Below, piece by piece: positions 1-9,924 of a DNA stretch of 64,000 bases (the stretch's first letter is position 1; each line of letters starts with the position of its first letter). The DNA is from Halobacteriales archaeon SW_5_70_135 (lineage in GTDB: Archaea; Halobacteriota; Halobacteria; Halobacteriales; SW-7-71-33): contig PXSK01000021.1 of NCBI GenBank assembly GCA_003022865.1, forward strand, positions 62,678 to 126,677, read 5' to 3'. Made by a program: the position numbers and the translations under genes. A model generated the notes under the pieces. That model saw nothing but the letters and a program-made list of their open reading frames with translations. It was not told the origin of the DNA and searched no databases.

Positions 1-2
1 AC

Positions 3-434
3 GACCTGAACTGGTATCTCACCCGCTTCGTCGACGTCGCGCTCGTCCGCGAGCCGTCGGTCAGCGAGGCGGAGTGGCTCTCCCGCGACCTGGCGACCGC
101 GGTCCGCAACGACGAGGTCGACCCCGAGGACACCGGCGACCGCCTCATGGTGTACGGCGTCGACGAGGGGCGCCTGGTGGAGCCGATGTACGTCACCCGT
201 TCCGGCGCCGGCACACCGGCCGCCGGAGTCGGGACCGAGAGGGAGGCCGACGCCAGCGGCGCCGACCGCGACCCAGTGGGTCCCGGCACGCCCGGCATCG
301 AAACGGTCGCCGAGGACGGCGACGGGACGGCGACAGAGGCGGAGCCGTCGGAGACCGACAGACCGGCGTACGACCTGCGCGAGGTCGAGGAGACGGTCGT
401 CGTCCGCGTCACCGCGGCGGAGTTCGCCGGCTGA
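3..434 (+). CDS. C-terminal part of a haloarchaeal hypothetical protein (5' end outside window; possibly DUF5804-like)
   Basis: Open frame from the window edge (DLNWYLTRFVDVALVREPSVSEAEWLSRDLA...) to TGA at 432-434; low-complexity acidic linker; family guess from memory. Confidence 0.55.
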   Translation, partial: DLNWYLTRFVDVALVREPSVSEAEWLSRDLATAVRNDEVDPEDTGDRLMVYGVDEGRLVEPMYVTRSGAGTPAAGVGTEREADASGADRDPVGPGTPGIETVAEDGDGTATEAEPSETDRPAYDLREVEETVVVRVTAAEFAG

Positions 435-476
435 GCGGACCGAAAGACACCACCGGGGGCGTCGCGAAGGGCGACC

Positions 477-1748
477 GTGCAGCGACACAGCCGACGCTCT
501 CTGTTGCGGGCGAGCGGCGCGGCGGCCGTCGCCGGACTCGCGAGCCTCGCCGGCTGTGACGCCGTCGCCACGGTCGGGCTGCCGGAGGCGCCCGAGCGCG
601 GACCCGCCTTCCCGGCCGACCCGACGGGAGCGACGAGCACCTTCCGGGGTGGGCTGGCACGACGGGGTTACTACCCGGAGCACGACACGCCCGCGGCCCC
701 GGCGGCCGCGTGGTCCCGGCCGGTGAACACGGGCGACCACACCGCGGCGAAGGCGAGCGCGGTGCCGCTGTATCCGGGTCGGTCGACGGGCGAGGCGGCC
801 GGGGTGGTCGTCCCCGGCGACGACGGCCGCGTGCGGGCGTTCGACGCCGCCGGCGACCGGCTGTGGGCGGCCGCCGTCGAGCCCGCCGAGCGAGGCGTAC
901 ACGGCACGCCGACGGTCGCGGGCGACACCGTCTACGTCGGCGCCTACGACGGCGCCCTGTACGCGCTGGACCGGGCGACCGGCGAGCGTCGGTGGCGGGT
1001 GCGTCTGGGAGACGCCGTCGGCTCCAGTCCCGCCTACCACGACGGCCGCGTGTACCTCGCCGTCGAGTTCGCGCCGTACGAGGGGAGTCTCTTCGCGGTC
1101 GACGCCCGCACCGGAGTCGTCGAGGCCGAGGCGCCGGCGCCGACGGACCACCCCCACTCGACGCCAGCACTGGCGCCGGCGGCCGACCGCGTGGTCGTCG
1201 GCGCCAACGACGGCGACGTCTACGGCTTCACGCTCGACCTCGACCGCGACCGCTCGTGGGAGGTCCACACCGACGGCGCGGTGAAGGGACCGGTCGCCGT
1301 TCACGACGGCGCCGCCTTCGTCGGCTCCTGGGACCGACATCTCTACCGGATCGACCTGAGGACCGGCACGGTGGCGTGGCGCCACGCGACTGGCGGCAAG
1401 GTGATGTCCGGTCCGGCGGTCGACCCACGGCGCGGCGTCGTCTACGTCGGCAGCCACGACCGCCGCGTTCACGCCGTCGGCGTCGACGGCGAACCCGCGT
1501 GGCGCTCCGGGACCGGCGGCTGGATAACCGGCTGTCCGAGCGTCGTCGGCGACCGCGTGCTCGTCGGGTCGTACGACGGTCACCTGTACGCGCTCGACCC
1601 CGAGAGCGGCGACACGTTCGGCGACCGCGCCTGGTCGCTCGAACTCGACGGCTGGGTGACCGCATCCCCGCGGCCGGTCGGCGACGCCGTCTACGTCGCC
1701 GAGCGCGCGACCGAGACCGGCCCGGGCGCGGTGTACGCGGTCACCTGA
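477..1748 (+). CDS. PQQ-like beta-propeller repeat lipoprotein
   Basis: Tat/lipobox N-terminus (RRSLLRASG...LAGC) and repeated YVG.YDG.LYALD...G...W blades. Confidence 0.88.
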   Translation: MQRHSRRSLLRASGAAAVAGLASLAGCDAVATVGLPEAPERGPAFPADPTGATSTFRGGLARRGYYPEHDTPAAPAAAWSRPVNTGDHTAAKASAVPLYPGRSTGEAAGVVVPGDDGRVRAFDAAGDRLWAAAVEPAERGVHGTPTVAGDTVYVGAYDGALYALDRATGERRWRVRLGDAVGSSPAYHDGRVYLAVEFAPYEGSLFAVDARTGVVEAEAPAPTDHPHSTPALAPAADRVVVGANDGDVYGFTLDLDRDRSWEVHTDGAVKGPVAVHDGAAFVGSWDRHLYRIDLRTGTVAWRHATGGKVMSGPAVDPRRGVVYVGSHDRRVHAVGVDGEPAWRSGTGGWITGCPSVVGDRVLVGSYDGHLYALDPESGDTFGDRAWSLELDGWVTASPRPVGDAVYVAERATETGPGAVYAVT

Positions 1749-1887
1749 GACGACGAGCCGTCACGGCCGTCCGCCGAAACCGACGCGCTCAAGCCCGCCG
1801 CGCCGGAGGGTCGGACGTGTACCGGCAGGCCGACGGTCCGAGGACGGTCTACCCCGGTAGTCCCGGCCGTCGCTCCGGCGCGCGGGG

Positions 1888-2820
1888 GTGGTCGTGATGC
1901 GGGTCCGGAACGTACTGCTGTTCGTCGTCCTGGCGGTCGTCTGGGGGAGTGCCTTCACCGCGATCAAGGCCGGGCTGGAGTTCTTCCCGCCGGTGCTCTT
2001 TGCGGCGTTCCGGTTCGACGTCGCCGGCGTGGCGATGCTCGGCTACGCCGCCTACGTCACCGACCGCTGGCGGCCGCGCAGCCGCGAGGAGTGGGCCGCC
2101 GTCGCCGCCGGCGGCTCGCTGATGATCGCCGCCTACCACGCCTTCCTGTTCGTCGGCGAGCAGGGGACCACCAGCGCCGCCGCCGCCATCGTCGTCAGTC
2201 TCTCGCCGATCCTCACGACCGGCTTCGCCCGCGTACTCCTACCGGACGAGCGACTGACGACGACCGGCCTCGTCGGGCTGCTGGTCGGCTTCGTCGGTGT
2301 CGGCGTCCTCTCGAACCCCGACCCCGCCAACCTGTTCGACGCCCGCACCGTCTCGCTGTCGCTCGTCTTCGTCGCCGTCGCCTGCTTCGCGCTCGGCAGC
2401 GTGCTCACGCGTCGTGCCGACGACGACCTCCCGGTCGAGACGATGGAGGCCTGGTCGATGGTCCTCGGAGCGGGACTGATGCACGTCGCAAGTGTCGGTG
2501 TCGGCGAGTCCGTCGGAGCCGTCGAGTGGACCGGCGACGCCCTCCTCGCGCTCGCCTACCTCGCCGTCGTCGCCTCGTCGCTCGGCTTTCTCATCTACTT
2601 CACGCTGCTCGAACGGCTCGGCCCCATCGAGATCAACTTGGTCTCCTACGCCGCGCCCGTCGCGGCGGCGGCGACCGGGCTCGTCGTCCTGGACGAGCGC
2701 CCCACGCCGTACACCGTCGCCGGCTTCCTGCTGATCCTGGTGGGGTTCAGTCTGATCAAGCGTCGGGAGTTACAGTCCGAGCTGTCGTCACTCCGGGACC
2801 GAGTCGAGGGAACCGGGTGA
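1888..2820 (+). CDS. EamA/DMT family transporter
   Basis: 10-TM pattern, WGSAFTAIKAGL start, C-terminal LGPIEINLVSYAAPVAAAATGLVVLDERP. Confidence 0.88.
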   Translation: MVVMRVRNVLLFVVLAVVWGSAFTAIKAGLEFFPPVLFAAFRFDVAGVAMLGYAAYVTDRWRPRSREEWAAVAAGGSLMIAAYHAFLFVGEQGTTSAAAAIVVSLSPILTTGFARVLLPDERLTTTGLVGLLVGFVGVGVLSNPDPANLFDARTVSLSLVFVAVACFALGSVLTRRADDDLPVETMEAWSMVLGAGLMHVASVGVGESVGAVEWTGDALLALAYLAVVASSLGFLIYFTLLERLGPIEINLVSYAAPVAAAATGLVVLDERPTPYTVAGFLLILVGFSLIKRRELQSELSSLRDRVEGTG

Positions 2821-2890
2821 GCCGGCGCGGTCGACGAGGGTCCTTTCCTCTCCTCAGCCGCCGCCTCCGGCCCGTGACGCGGTGAGGGCC

Positions 2891-2914
2891 GAAAGGGGCC
2901 GGCCGGGGGCTTTC
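2891..2914 (+). repeat. Minimal copy (A) of hairpin-arm element: GAAAGGGGCCGG/CCGGGGGCTTTC with no spacer
   Basis: Same terminal arms as elements at 12053, 23781, 23906 and 55765, directly abutted; lies in a convergent intergenic gap. Confidence 0.6.
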
Positions 2915-3104
2915 CGGGCCACGACAGCGAGACCGAGAGCAGAGCCGAGAGTCTCAAAACCAGTGTTTGGCCTGTAACGCCCGTTTCTGGCCGACAGAGA
3001 CAGTAGCTATCGAAACCACCGTCCGAGACGGACGTTCACACTCAGAGATCCGTTTTCACGCTCAAAGTGCCGACGGGGTCGCGCTCAGCGGACGCGAGAA
3101 GCAC

Positions 3105-4160
3105 TCAGCGACCGGAATCCGGATTCGACGACTGAGCGTCGAAGGTGCCCGCCGAGAGATACCGCTCGCCGCTGTCCCAGAACACGGTGACGACGAGGGG
3201 ACAGTCGTCGTAGCCGCCGTCGGTGCCGACGGTCTCCCGGCCGGCGCCGCCGGGGTCGGGGTCGGGCTCGACGGCCGGGTCGTCGGCGTCGAGGTCGGGC
3301 TCGACCTCCGGTGCCGGCGGACACTCCAGGCCGGGGTCGGCCAGGCGCCCGGCGACGCGGCGGGCGGCGACGCTCGCGGCGCCGGAGGACTGGCCGACGA
3401 GGACCCCCTCCTCGCGGGCCAGCCGGCGACACTCGGCCTCGGCGGCGTCGAGCGGGACGGCCTCGACGTCGTCGATCAGGTCGAGGTCGACGTTGTCGCT
3501 GAGGAAGTCCGGTCCCATCCCCTGGTAGTCGTCGGCGGCGGGCTCGCCCCGCGAGACGACGGGGTTGGCGGCGGGTTCGACGGCGACGACCGACATCTCG
3601 GGGAACCGTTCGAGCAGGCGGCGTGCGGTGCCGGTCAGGGTGCCACCGGTACCGACGCCGGCGACCAGAGCGTCTATCTCGCGGTCGCCGACCTGGTCGA
3701 GTATCTCCGCGCCGGTGCCCCGGTAGTGGGAGTCGGGGTTGGCGGGGTTCTCGAACTGCCGCAGCTGGATGGCGTCGGTCTCGTCGGCGACCGCGTCGGC
3801 ACGGGCGCGGGCGTCGTCCATTCCGTCGTCGACCAGTCGGATCTCGGCGCCGTAGGCACGGATCAGACGGCGTCGCTCCTCGGACTTCGAGCGGGGCATC
3901 ACCACCGTCAGGTCGTAGCCCAGCGCGGCACACACCATCGCCAGTCCGATGCCGGTGTTGCCGCTGGTGGCCTCGACGACGCGGTCGCCCTCAGTCAGTC
4001 GGCCCGCCCGCTCCGCCGCACGGACCATCGCCAGCGCGGGGCGGTCCTTCGCGGAGCCGCCGGGGTTCCGTGATTCGAGCTTCGCGGCGACGGTGGAGCC
4101 CTCCGGCGACCCCACCCGTACGAGCGGAGACCCGACGGTCTCCAGGACGCTCTCGTTCAC
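3105..4160 (-). CDS. PLP-dependent cysteine synthase family protein
   Basis: SAKDRPALAM, VEATSGNTGIGLAMV, GVGTGGTLTG, LVGQSSGAA motifs. Confidence 0.9.
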   Translation of the reverse strand: MNESVLETVGSPLVRVGSPEGSTVAAKLESRNPGGSAKDRPALAMVRAAERAGRLTEGDRVVEATSGNTGIGLAMVCAALGYDLTVVMPRSKSEERRRLIRAYGAEIRLVDDGMDDARARADAVADETDAIQLRQFENPANPDSHYRGTGAEILDQVGDREIDALVAGVGTGGTLTGTARRLLERFPEMSVVAVEPAANPVVSRGEPAADDYQGMGPDFLSDNVDLDLIDDVEAVPLDAAEAECRRLAREEGVLVGQSSGAASVAARRVAGRLADPGLECPPAPEVEPDLDADDPAVEPDPDPGGAGRETVGTDGGYDDCPLVVTVFWDSGERYLSAGTFDAQSSNPDSGR

Positions 4161-4300
4161 TGGCCGTCGGTAGGCGGTCCAGGCCTAAACCGGTGGCGCC
4201 TCCCGCAACGACGCCCGGCTCCACGGGACGACTATATACTGTACGCCCACGAATATATACCAATTAGCGCGATTTATGAGCGAGGGCCTCCCGGTACGGC

Positions 4301-5323
4301 GTGATGAGCGAGGACGAGACGGGAGCGTCGTCCGGGCCGGCCCCACCGGCGGCGTTCGAACGGGCGGGACCGGTGCTGGCCCGGTTCGCTCGGCCACGCT
4401 GTCCCGTCCCGGCGAGACTGGCGGTGCTGGGCGACCCACATCTGTCGACGCGAAGGGTGGGCACCTGGAAGCTGTTTCACCGCACGGAGCGTCGTCTGGC
4501 GGCGGCCGTCGAGGACTGCAACCGCCGCGACGTCGACGCGGCGGTGTTCGTCGGCGACCTGACGGAGAACGGTCACCCGGCGGACTTCCGCCGAGTGCAC
4601 GAGCTGCTCGACCGCCTGGCGGCGCCCGCGCTGGCCGTCCCGGGCAATCACGACGTCCCGGCGGCGGCCGACTCGCACGAGACGCCGCCGGTCGGGGCGT
4701 TCGAGCGCCGTTTCACGCCGGGGGGGCTGCCGTTCCACGCGACCGTCGGGGGCGTCGACGTGGTCGGGCTGAACACCGCCTCGACGCCGGACGGCCGGCT
4801 CTACCACACGCACGACGGCGAGGTCTCACCGGCGGCGCTCGACTGGCTCTCGGACGCGCTCGCGGACGCCGAGACGGTGCTGGTGGTCGGTCATCACAAC
4901 CTCTCGACGGCCGGCGACCCCGACGTGCCGGTCGGCGACTGGCGCTCGTCGTTCCCGCTCCGGGACGCCGACGACCTCCTGGCGACGCTCCGGGAGGGTG
5001 ACGCGCCGCTGTACTGCTCGGGCCACCTGCACGTCCCCGCCGTCGGCCGCCCCGACGGGGCCGTGCGCGAGCTGGTGGTGCCGCCGCTGTGCTCGTTCCC
5101 GCAGGGCTACGCCCTCGTCCGGGTCGGGCCGGCGGGGACGACCGTCCGCCACGTGCCCGTCGCCGACGAGGCGGGCGTCACGGAGGCCTACCTCGCGGCG
5201 CTGCGGGACAAATCAAAGAGCGAGGCGGTCGCGCGGTCGACCGCCGAACGGCTGCGCCGACTCCCGCTGGCGGACGAGCGCGCGCCGACGGTCGGCGCCG
5301 AGCCGACGGCGTCCACCCGGTGA
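4301..5323 (+). CDS. Metallophosphoesterase
   Basis: LGDPHLS, VGDLTENG, VPGNHDVP, GHHNLS, SGHLHVP motifs. Confidence 0.85.
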   Translation: MMSEDETGASSGPAPPAAFERAGPVLARFARPRCPVPARLAVLGDPHLSTRRVGTWKLFHRTERRLAAAVEDCNRRDVDAAVFVGDLTENGHPADFRRVHELLDRLAAPALAVPGNHDVPAAADSHETPPVGAFERRFTPGGLPFHATVGGVDVVGLNTASTPDGRLYHTHDGEVSPAALDWLSDALADAETVLVVGHHNLSTAGDPDVPVGDWRSSFPLRDADDLLATLREGDAPLYCSGHLHVPAVGRPDGAVRELVVPPLCSFPQGYALVRVGPAGTTVRHVPVADEAGVTEAYLAALRDKSKSEAVARSTAERLRRLPLADERAPTVGAEPTASTR

Positions 5324-5343
5324 GTCCGGCCGCCGTAACGGGA

Positions 5344-7584
5344 CTATTCGTCGACGGTCCGGGACCGGGGGCGCGGCGAGAGGTCGTCCAGCCACTCGGT
5401 CGCGGGGTCGATCTCGGTCTGTGGCGGCGAGCAGGTGAACGACCGGCAGACGTACGCCGTCGGGCCGTTCTCGGCCGTGCGGTCGGCCCAGACCGGGCCG
5501 GCCTCGTCGAGGTCGAGCCGTGCGAGCCAGTCGTCGAGTCCCCGGTCGGTGGCGGGTCGGGGCGCGAGCAACAGGCCGGGGACGTACCGCTCGGCCAGGC
5601 GACGGTGCCACTCGTCGGGGACGGCGACGGCGCCGTCGTGTCGGCCGTCGGCGGCGACGGTGACCTCCGCGTGACCGGTGGCCGCGCGGTCGGCGGCGAG
5701 TGCGAGGCTGACGTGCTCGGCCGGTCGGGACTCCAGGCGAGCGGCGTTGCTGCGGAGCGCCGACTCGACGACCGTCCCGAAGCGGTCGTCGGGACGGAAG
5801 TGGTCCAGAGCGCCGAGCAGGTCGAGCGCCACGGCCAGCGAGGAGGGAGTGGACTGGTCGCGCGGCTCCTGCGGGCGCGTGACCGGCGTCTCGCCGTGGT
5901 CGGGCGTGAAGTACAGCGTGTTCCGGTCGGGGTCGTAGAAGGCGTCGACGACCGTCTCCGCCAGCGACAGCGCCAGCCCGAGGTGGTCGACCTCGCCGGT
6001 GACGCCGTACAGCGCGAGCGCCCCACGGCCGAGGAAGGCGTAGTCCTCGAGGTAGCCGACGCCGGCCACGTCCAGTCCGTCGCGGTCCGCGTACCGGCGG
6101 CTGAGACGGCCCGTCGCCGGGTCGTACAGGTGCTCGCGGACGAACCCGAGTGCCTCGCGGGCACGGTCGACGTACGTCTCCTCGCCGAGGACCCGGCCAC
6201 CCTCGGCGAGCGCGTGGACCATCAGCCCGTTCCAGCCGGCGAGTACCTTCTCGTCGCGGTTCAGACGGGGACGATCGGCGCGGGCCTCGAACGCCGCCCG
6301 CTCGACGCGGTCGACCCGCTCGCGGACCGTCTCGACGGACTCTCCGCGCGTCTCGGCGAGCTCCTCGACGGTCGCGTCGAGCGTGAGCACCGTTCGGCCC
6401 TCGAAGTTGCCGCCGTCGGTGACGCCGAAGCGCCGCTCGAAGGTCTCGGCGTCGCCCTCGTCGAGCGCGTCGCGGACGCTCTCGGGTGTCCAGACGTAGA
6501 AGGCACCTTCCTCGGGGTCGCCGCCGTCGGGCGGGCGGCTGCGAGCGTCGAGCGTGCCGTAGAAGCCGCCCTCCGGGTGGCCGAGTTCGCGGGCGACGAA
6601 GGCGAAGGTCTCGCGAGCGACCTCGGCGTAGCCCTCGTCGCCGGTCACCTGCCGGGCGGCGAGGTGGACGCGGGCGAGTTCGGCGTTGTCGTACAGCATC
6701 TTCTCGAAGTGTGGCACCGTCCAGGTGCGGTCGGTGGCGTAGCGGTGGAAGCCGCCGCCGAGGTGGTCGTAGATGCCCCCCTCGTGCATCGCGTCGAGGG
6801 TCGTCAGGGCGACGTTGAGGTAGCCGTCACGGCCGGTGCGCTCGTAGGCCGCCAGCAGCGCCTCGATCCGCCACGGACTGGGGAACTTCGGCCCCGTGCG
6901 CGAGAAGCCGCCGTACTCGCGGTCGGCGCTGCGTGCCAGCGCGTCGGCGACGTCCGAGAGCGGCGACGCTCCCGAGCCGACCTCGCTCTCGTCCCGAGCG
7001 TCGAGCTCCCGGCCCGGAGCCTCGTCCAGTTCCTGCCGTGCGGCCTGGGTCCACTCGTCGGCGCGGTCCTCCAGTGACGACCGCTCCTCGGGGTCGGCCC
7101 AGGAGTCGGCGACCCGCTCCAGCACGTCGCCGAAGCCGGGTCGGCCGCGCTTCGCCTCGGGCGGGAAGTACGTCCCCACGTAGAACGAGTCGCCGTCGGG
7201 CGTGAGCCACACGGAGAGGGGCCAGCCGCCGCTGCCGGTGACCGTCCGACAGACGGTCTGGTAGACGCGATCGAGGTCGGGTCGCTCCTCGCGGTCGACC
7301 TTCACCGGGACGAACCGCCCGTTGAGGAGTTCCGCGACGGCGGGGTCCTCGAAGCTCTCCTCGGCCATGACGTGACACCAGTGACAGGCGGCGTAGCCGA
7401 CCGAGAGGAATATCGGCCGGTCGTGCTCGCGGGCAGCCGTCAGCGCGGCCTCGTCCCAGGGCTGCCAGTTGACCGGGTTGTCGGCGTGCTGGGCGAGGTA
7501 CGGACTCGCCTCCCCGTCGAGACGGTTGCGAGAGAGTGGGTCGTCGACGTCCGGGTTCGGCTCCGAGTCCGAGTTCGTGCTCAT
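5344..7584 (-). CDS. Thioredoxin domain-containing protein (DUF255/YyaL-like)
   Basis: [58 protein letters not shown]; start chosen at MSTNSD. Confidence 0.92.
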   Translation of the reverse strand: MSTNSDSEPNPDVDDPLSRNRLDGEASPYLAQHADNPVNWQPWDEAALTAAREHDRPIFLSVGYAACHWCHVMAEESFEDPAVAELLNGRFVPVKVDREERPDLDRVYQTVCRTVTGSGGWPLSVWLTPDGDSFYVGTYFPPEAKRGRPGFGDVLERVADSWADPEERSSLEDRADEWTQAARQELDEAPGRELDARDESEVGSGASPLSDVADALARSADREYGGFSRTGPKFPSPWRIEALLAAYERTGRDGYLNVALTTLDAMHEGGIYDHLGGGFHRYATDRTWTVPHFEKMLYDNAELARVHLAARQVTGDEGYAEVARETFAFVARELGHPEGGFYGTLDARSRPPDGGDPEEGAFYVWTPESVRDALDEGDAETFERRFGVTDGGNFEGRTVLTLDATVEELAETRGESVETVRERVDRVERAAFEARADRPRLNRDEKVLAGWNGLMVHALAEGGRVLGEETYVDRAREALGFVREHLYDPATGRLSRRYADRDGLDVAGVGYLEDYAFLGRGALALYGVTGEVDHLGLALSLAETVVDAFYDPDRNTLYFTPDHGETPVTRPQEPRDQSTPSSLAVALDLLGALDHFRPDDRFGTVVESALRSNAARLESRPAEHVSLALAADRAATGHAEVTVAADGRHDGAVAVPDEWHRRLAERYVPGLLLAPRPATDRGLDDWLARLDLDEAGPVWADRTAENGPTAYVCRSFTCSPPQTEIDPATEWLDDLSPRPRSRTVDE

Positions 7585-7720
7585 GCTCCCCGGTACGACC
7601 CCGTGGCGTAAGTGCCGCCCGGCTCGTGTCGACCGGAGGGGCCGTTCCGTTCGGGGTCGAGACGACACGACACCCGGACGACAGCGAGACACACTTCCGT
7701 CGGCCGTCCCCAGCGACGGT

Positions 7721-8338
7721 ATGTTCGAGGGGCGTCCGGACCGGGAGGCGGAGGTCGTCCTCGTCGGCCGGTCGAACGTCGGCAAGTCGACACTGATGCG
7801 CGACCTGACCGGTCACGACGTGGAGACGGGGCGGCGACCGGGGGTGACCCGGGAGCCGAACTTCTACGACTGGGCGAGCGAGGACTTCCTGCTCACCGAT
7901 CTGCCGGGCTTCGGCTTCATGAGCGGCGTCTCCGAGCGCGAGCGCGAGCGGACCAAGACCGACGTCGTGCGGTATCTGGAGGCGTACGCCGAGGAGGTCC
8001 TCGTCGGCGTGCTGGTCGTCGACGCCTCCAGTGCCGTCGAGATCATCGACCGTCACTCGGGGCCCGACTCGGTGCCGTACGACGTCGAGATGTTCGCCCT
8101 GCTCGCCGACCTGGGGGTCGACCGCGTCGTCGCCGCCAACAAGATCGACGCCGTCGACGACCGCGACGGGACGCTGAACGACCTCTGTGACCGCCTCGGA
8201 CTGCTCCCGCCGTGGCAGCAGTGGCGCGACACCGTCGCCCCCACGAGCGCGAAGCGCGGCTCGACCGGGGCGCTCCGGGAGGCAGTGCGCGAGCGACTCC
8301 ACGAACACCGTCGCGACGACCTGCTGCAGTTCTTCTGA
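7721..8338 (+). CDS. engB: GTP-binding protein EngB
   Basis: [33 protein letters not shown]. Confidence 0.92.
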   Translation: MFEGRPDREAEVVLVGRSNVGKSTLMRDLTGHDVETGRRPGVTREPNFYDWASEDFLLTDLPGFGFMSGVSERERERTKTDVVRYLEAYAEEVLVGVLVVDASSAVEIIDRHSGPDSVPYDVEMFALLADLGVDRVVAANKIDAVDDRDGTLNDLCDRLGLLPPWQQWRDTVAPTSAKRGSTGALREAVRERLHEHRRDDLLQFF

Positions 8339-8894
8339 CCGCCCGACGACACGGCGACAGTGACGTCATTCGCCGTCGGTCGCGCCGCCGAGGACGGGCA
8401 GCGCCGGCCCGGCGGGTCGGTCACCGACCTCGGCGACGGCGACCGCCGCCGGGCTCGTGCTGTGGGGCGGCTCGGGTGTCGGCCTCGTCACACGGGGCTC
8501 GGTGGGGGTAACCCTCGTCACTGCCGCCCCTCGCGGGTAGACGGGACACACCCTTAGCCCCGGTGGTCCGGGTCCGTTCCGGTCTCGCCGCCGTGCTGGT
8601 CCCGCCCCGCGGGGCCCCCGGCCTCCATCGCCGACGCTCGGCGGACCGTCCCGAGCGGTCACGTCGCGTCCGGGTCGGCGTCGGCGAGTCGAGAGTTCGT
8701 CGGCGGGGACGGCGACGGTCGCCGCCGTCCGGGTGCTGGTCCCGTTCACGACGGCGCCGTCGACGTGGACGGCGTCGGCACCGCCGCCCGCTCCGCCGGG
8801 ACGGACTCGACGACGGCGTCCGCGTGCAGGGCGGAGGTTCGGCCTCGAGCGCGCCGACACGAACCACTAAGCCGGTCGGTCGGCAACGTCGAGT

Positions 8895-9386
8895 ATGGTC
8901 GAGATCGTCGTCGCGAGCGACACGCACGTGCCCTCCCAGGCGAACGACCTGCCGGACTGGGTGCGCGACCGAGTGCGGGCGGCCGACCACGTCGTCCACG
9001 CCGGCGACTTCGACTCCTCGGCCGCCTACGCCGACGTGGAGTCGCTCGCCGACGGGCTGACGGCGGTCGCGGGCAACACCGACCCGTCGGCGCTGGGGCT
9101 GCCCGAGGTGGCGACGGTCGAGCGCGGCGGCGTGCGGATCGCCGTCACTCACGGCCACCGCGCGGCGCGGGGGAGCTACGAGGACGGTCTCCGCCGCACC
9201 GCACTGGAGGCGGACGCGGACGTCGCCGTCGGCGGCCACACCCACCGGACGCTGGACCGCGACCTGGCGGACGTGCGCCTGCTCAACCCCGGGAGCGCGA
9301 CCGGCGCGGCGCCCGCCCGGGAGCCCTCGGTGATGCGTCTGACCGCGACCGAGGGCGAGTGCACGGTCGACCTGGAGCGGCGCTGA
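8895..9386 (+). CDS. YfcE/MJ0936 family metallophosphodiesterase
   Basis: ASDTHVP, HAGDFDS, VAGNTDP, VTHGHR, GGHTHR, LNPGSATG. Confidence 0.9.
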   Translation: MVEIVVASDTHVPSQANDLPDWVRDRVRAADHVVHAGDFDSSAAYADVESLADGLTAVAGNTDPSALGLPEVATVERGGVRIAVTHGHRAARGSYEDGLRRTALEADADVAVGGHTHRTLDRDLADVRLLNPGSATGAAPAREPSVMRLTATEGECTVDLERR

Positions 9387-9393
9387 CCCGCCG

Positions 9394-9849
9394 ATGTCCG
9401 ACCGTCGACCGGAGGCGGACGCGACCGTCCGGGACGAGCACCGCGTCGGACTCGCGACGCTCGCCGGCAGCACCGGCGCGGGTCTCGTCGCCTTCGGCGC
9501 CGTCGCCGCCGCGAGTCCCGCCGTCGTGAGCGCCACGCCGCTGTCGACGGCCTGGCCGGTCGCGCTGGTGGTCGGCGCCTCGACCGCGGCGGTCGTCTGT
9601 ACCGCCCGGGCGGTCGCGGCCGGCGTCGCCCGCCGTCAGACGGCGACCGCCGCTGGCGCCGCGGCCGCCACGGTCGCGCTCCTCGTCCCGGGCGTCGCCC
9701 TGGGACTGCCGCTGTCGGCCGAGGCGAGTGTCGCCCTGCTCGGCGGCCTGACCGAGGCCGACGCCGTCGCCCTCTCGGCGGCGCTCGCCGTGCCGGCGTT
9801 CGGACTCGGCGCCGGGGTCGGGCTCGCGCTCTCGACGCTCCGCTGGTGA
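9394..9849 (+). CDS. Haloarchaeal multi-pass membrane protein of unknown function
   Basis: ATG-initiated ORF with about 4 hydrophobic segments between two well supported genes. Confidence 0.6.
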   Translation: MSDRRPEADATVRDEHRVGLATLAGSTGAGLVAFGAVAAASPAVVSATPLSTAWPVALVVGASTAAVVCTARAVAAGVARRQTATAAGAAAATVALLVPGVALGLPLSAEASVALLGGLTEADAVALSAALAVPAFGLGAGVGLALSTLRW

Positions 9850-9924
9850 CACGGGCCTCGCGTGTACCGCGGGCCAACCGGCCGATACCCGCGTGTTTTT
9901 GCCCGAGGACGCCGGAGAGACGAC

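Noticed and set aside
5089-7077. Plus-strand 662-aa ORF opposite the DUF255 thioredoxin gene
   Set aside because: Antisense shadow; no recognisable motifs.
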